A program made the translations under genes and the position numbers. From NCBI GenBank assembly GCA_050740975.1, contig JBOIEE010000286.1, forward strand, positions 1-6,685: a stretch of DNA of 6,685 nt, written 5' to 3'. Positions 6,429 to 6,685 of the stretch are shown here, in pieces. This DNA is from JBOHHR01 sp050740975 (GTDB taxonomy: Bacteria; Pseudomonadota; Gammaproteobacteria; JBOHHR01). Each line of letters starts with the position of its first letter. The stretch's first letter is position 1. The notes below the pieces were generated by a model. The model was not told the DNA's origin and searched no databases. It worked only from the letters and a program-made list of their open reading frames with translations.

Positions 6429-6685
6429 GTCAGTTGATCGAGGATCTGGTCCACCTTCTTTAGGCTGAGGTTTTCGTAGTATTTGTGGTCCACCATCATC
6501 ATCGGTGCCCCACAGCAGGCGGCCAAGCATTCTTCCTCTCGCTTGAGATAGATGCGACCGTCGGGCGTACTTTGTCCCAGGGTGGTTCGGAGCTTTTTCT
6601 CGATATGCTCAACCACCTTATCGGCGCCACGCAGCATGCAGGAGATGTTGGTGCACACCGAGACGCTGTGACGGCCGACCGGTTT
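6425..6685 (-). CDS. nuoE: NADH-quinone oxidoreductase subunit E (NuoE), C-terminal part, cut by the window edge
   Basis: NuoE is the thioredoxin-fold subunit (24-kDa homologue) that carries the [2Fe-2S] cluster N1a next to NuoF. The last 86 codons are visible, continuing in frame to the window edge, about half of the usual length. Both ligand pairs are present: VCTNISC (a Cx4C pair) and CLAACCGAP (a CxxxC pair), the four cysteines known to bind N1a in the family. The GTG at 6658 is an internal valine codon (SVSVCTNISC), not the real start, because the conserved PVGRHSVSV segment continues upstream of it. The stop TGA overlaps the nuoF start as ATGA. Confidence 0.95.
   Translation of the reverse strand, partial: KPVGRHSVSVCTNISCMLRGADKVVEHIEKKLRTTLGQSTPDGRIYLKREEECLAACCGAPMMMVDHKYYENLSLKKVDQILDQLT

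Noticed and set aside
5922..6437. Plus-strand ORF of 171 codons opposite nuoF
   Set aside because: It is antisense to the conserved nuoF coding sequence, with no recognisable domain or supporting RBS context.
6429..6530. In-frame upstream extension of NuoF to an ATG at 6530 (468 residues)
   Set aside because: The added 34 residues lie within nuoE in another frame and do not look like a NuoF N-terminus. The ATGA overlap at 6425-6428 is the standard layout and gives the normal family length.

Overview
The window holds seven consecutive genes, all on the minus strand, of the operon for the proton-pumping NADH:quinone oxidoreductase (respiratory complex I, NDH-1). In transcription order, from high to low coordinates, they are nuoE (C-terminal part only), nuoF, nuoG, nuoH, nuoI, nuoJ and nuoK (N-terminal part only). 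The order E-F-G-H-I-J-K, separate nuoE and nuoF, a NuoG lacking the full N7 cluster motif and a NuoI of 163 residues all fit a beta- or gammaproteobacterium of moderately high GC. I cannot name the genus from sequence alone.

Layout. From 6685 down to 5124 lie the NADH-dehydrogenase subunits NuoE and NuoF, joined by an ATGA stop/start overlap. NuoG, with its iron-sulfur wire and molybdopterin-enzyme-like domain, occupies 5094-2677. The quinone-site membrane subunit NuoH occupies 2666-1653 and the two-cluster ferredoxin-like subunit NuoI 1494-1003. The small antiporter-like membrane-arm subunits NuoJ (847-230) and NuoK (220 to beyond the window edge) follow. Electrons enter from NADH at the NuoF FMN, pass along the Fe-S clusters of NuoF, NuoG and NuoI to quinone at the NuoH interface, and drive proton pumping through NuoH, NuoJ, NuoK and the later subunits outside the window.

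Most gaps are 0-30 nt, as expected for a translationally coupled operon, but two are not. The nuoH-nuoI gap is filled by a 144-bp, nearly palindromic element (1509-1652). It has 15-bp perfect terminal inverted repeats and is flanked by a 3-bp direct repeat, TCA, which on the coding strand is the nuoH stop codon TGA. Removing it in silico restores an 11-nt gap and a Shine-Dalgarno overlapping the nuoH stop. It therefore looks like a MITE (non-autonomous transposon) that landed exactly at the gene junction without breaking either gene. The element is open in the nuoI frame and carries its own near-ideal ribosome binding site and ATG, so it may add a 31-residue leader to NuoI.

The nuoI-nuoJ gap (848-1002, 155 bp) contains four perfect tandem copies of an 8-bp unit (GCCCTAAA on the plus strand) and nothing else I can assign.

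The genes themselves are ordinary. The MITE insertion and its possible effect on NuoI and operon expression are what deserve attention. I found no defence system, CRISPR array, RNA gene or other undescribed protein system.
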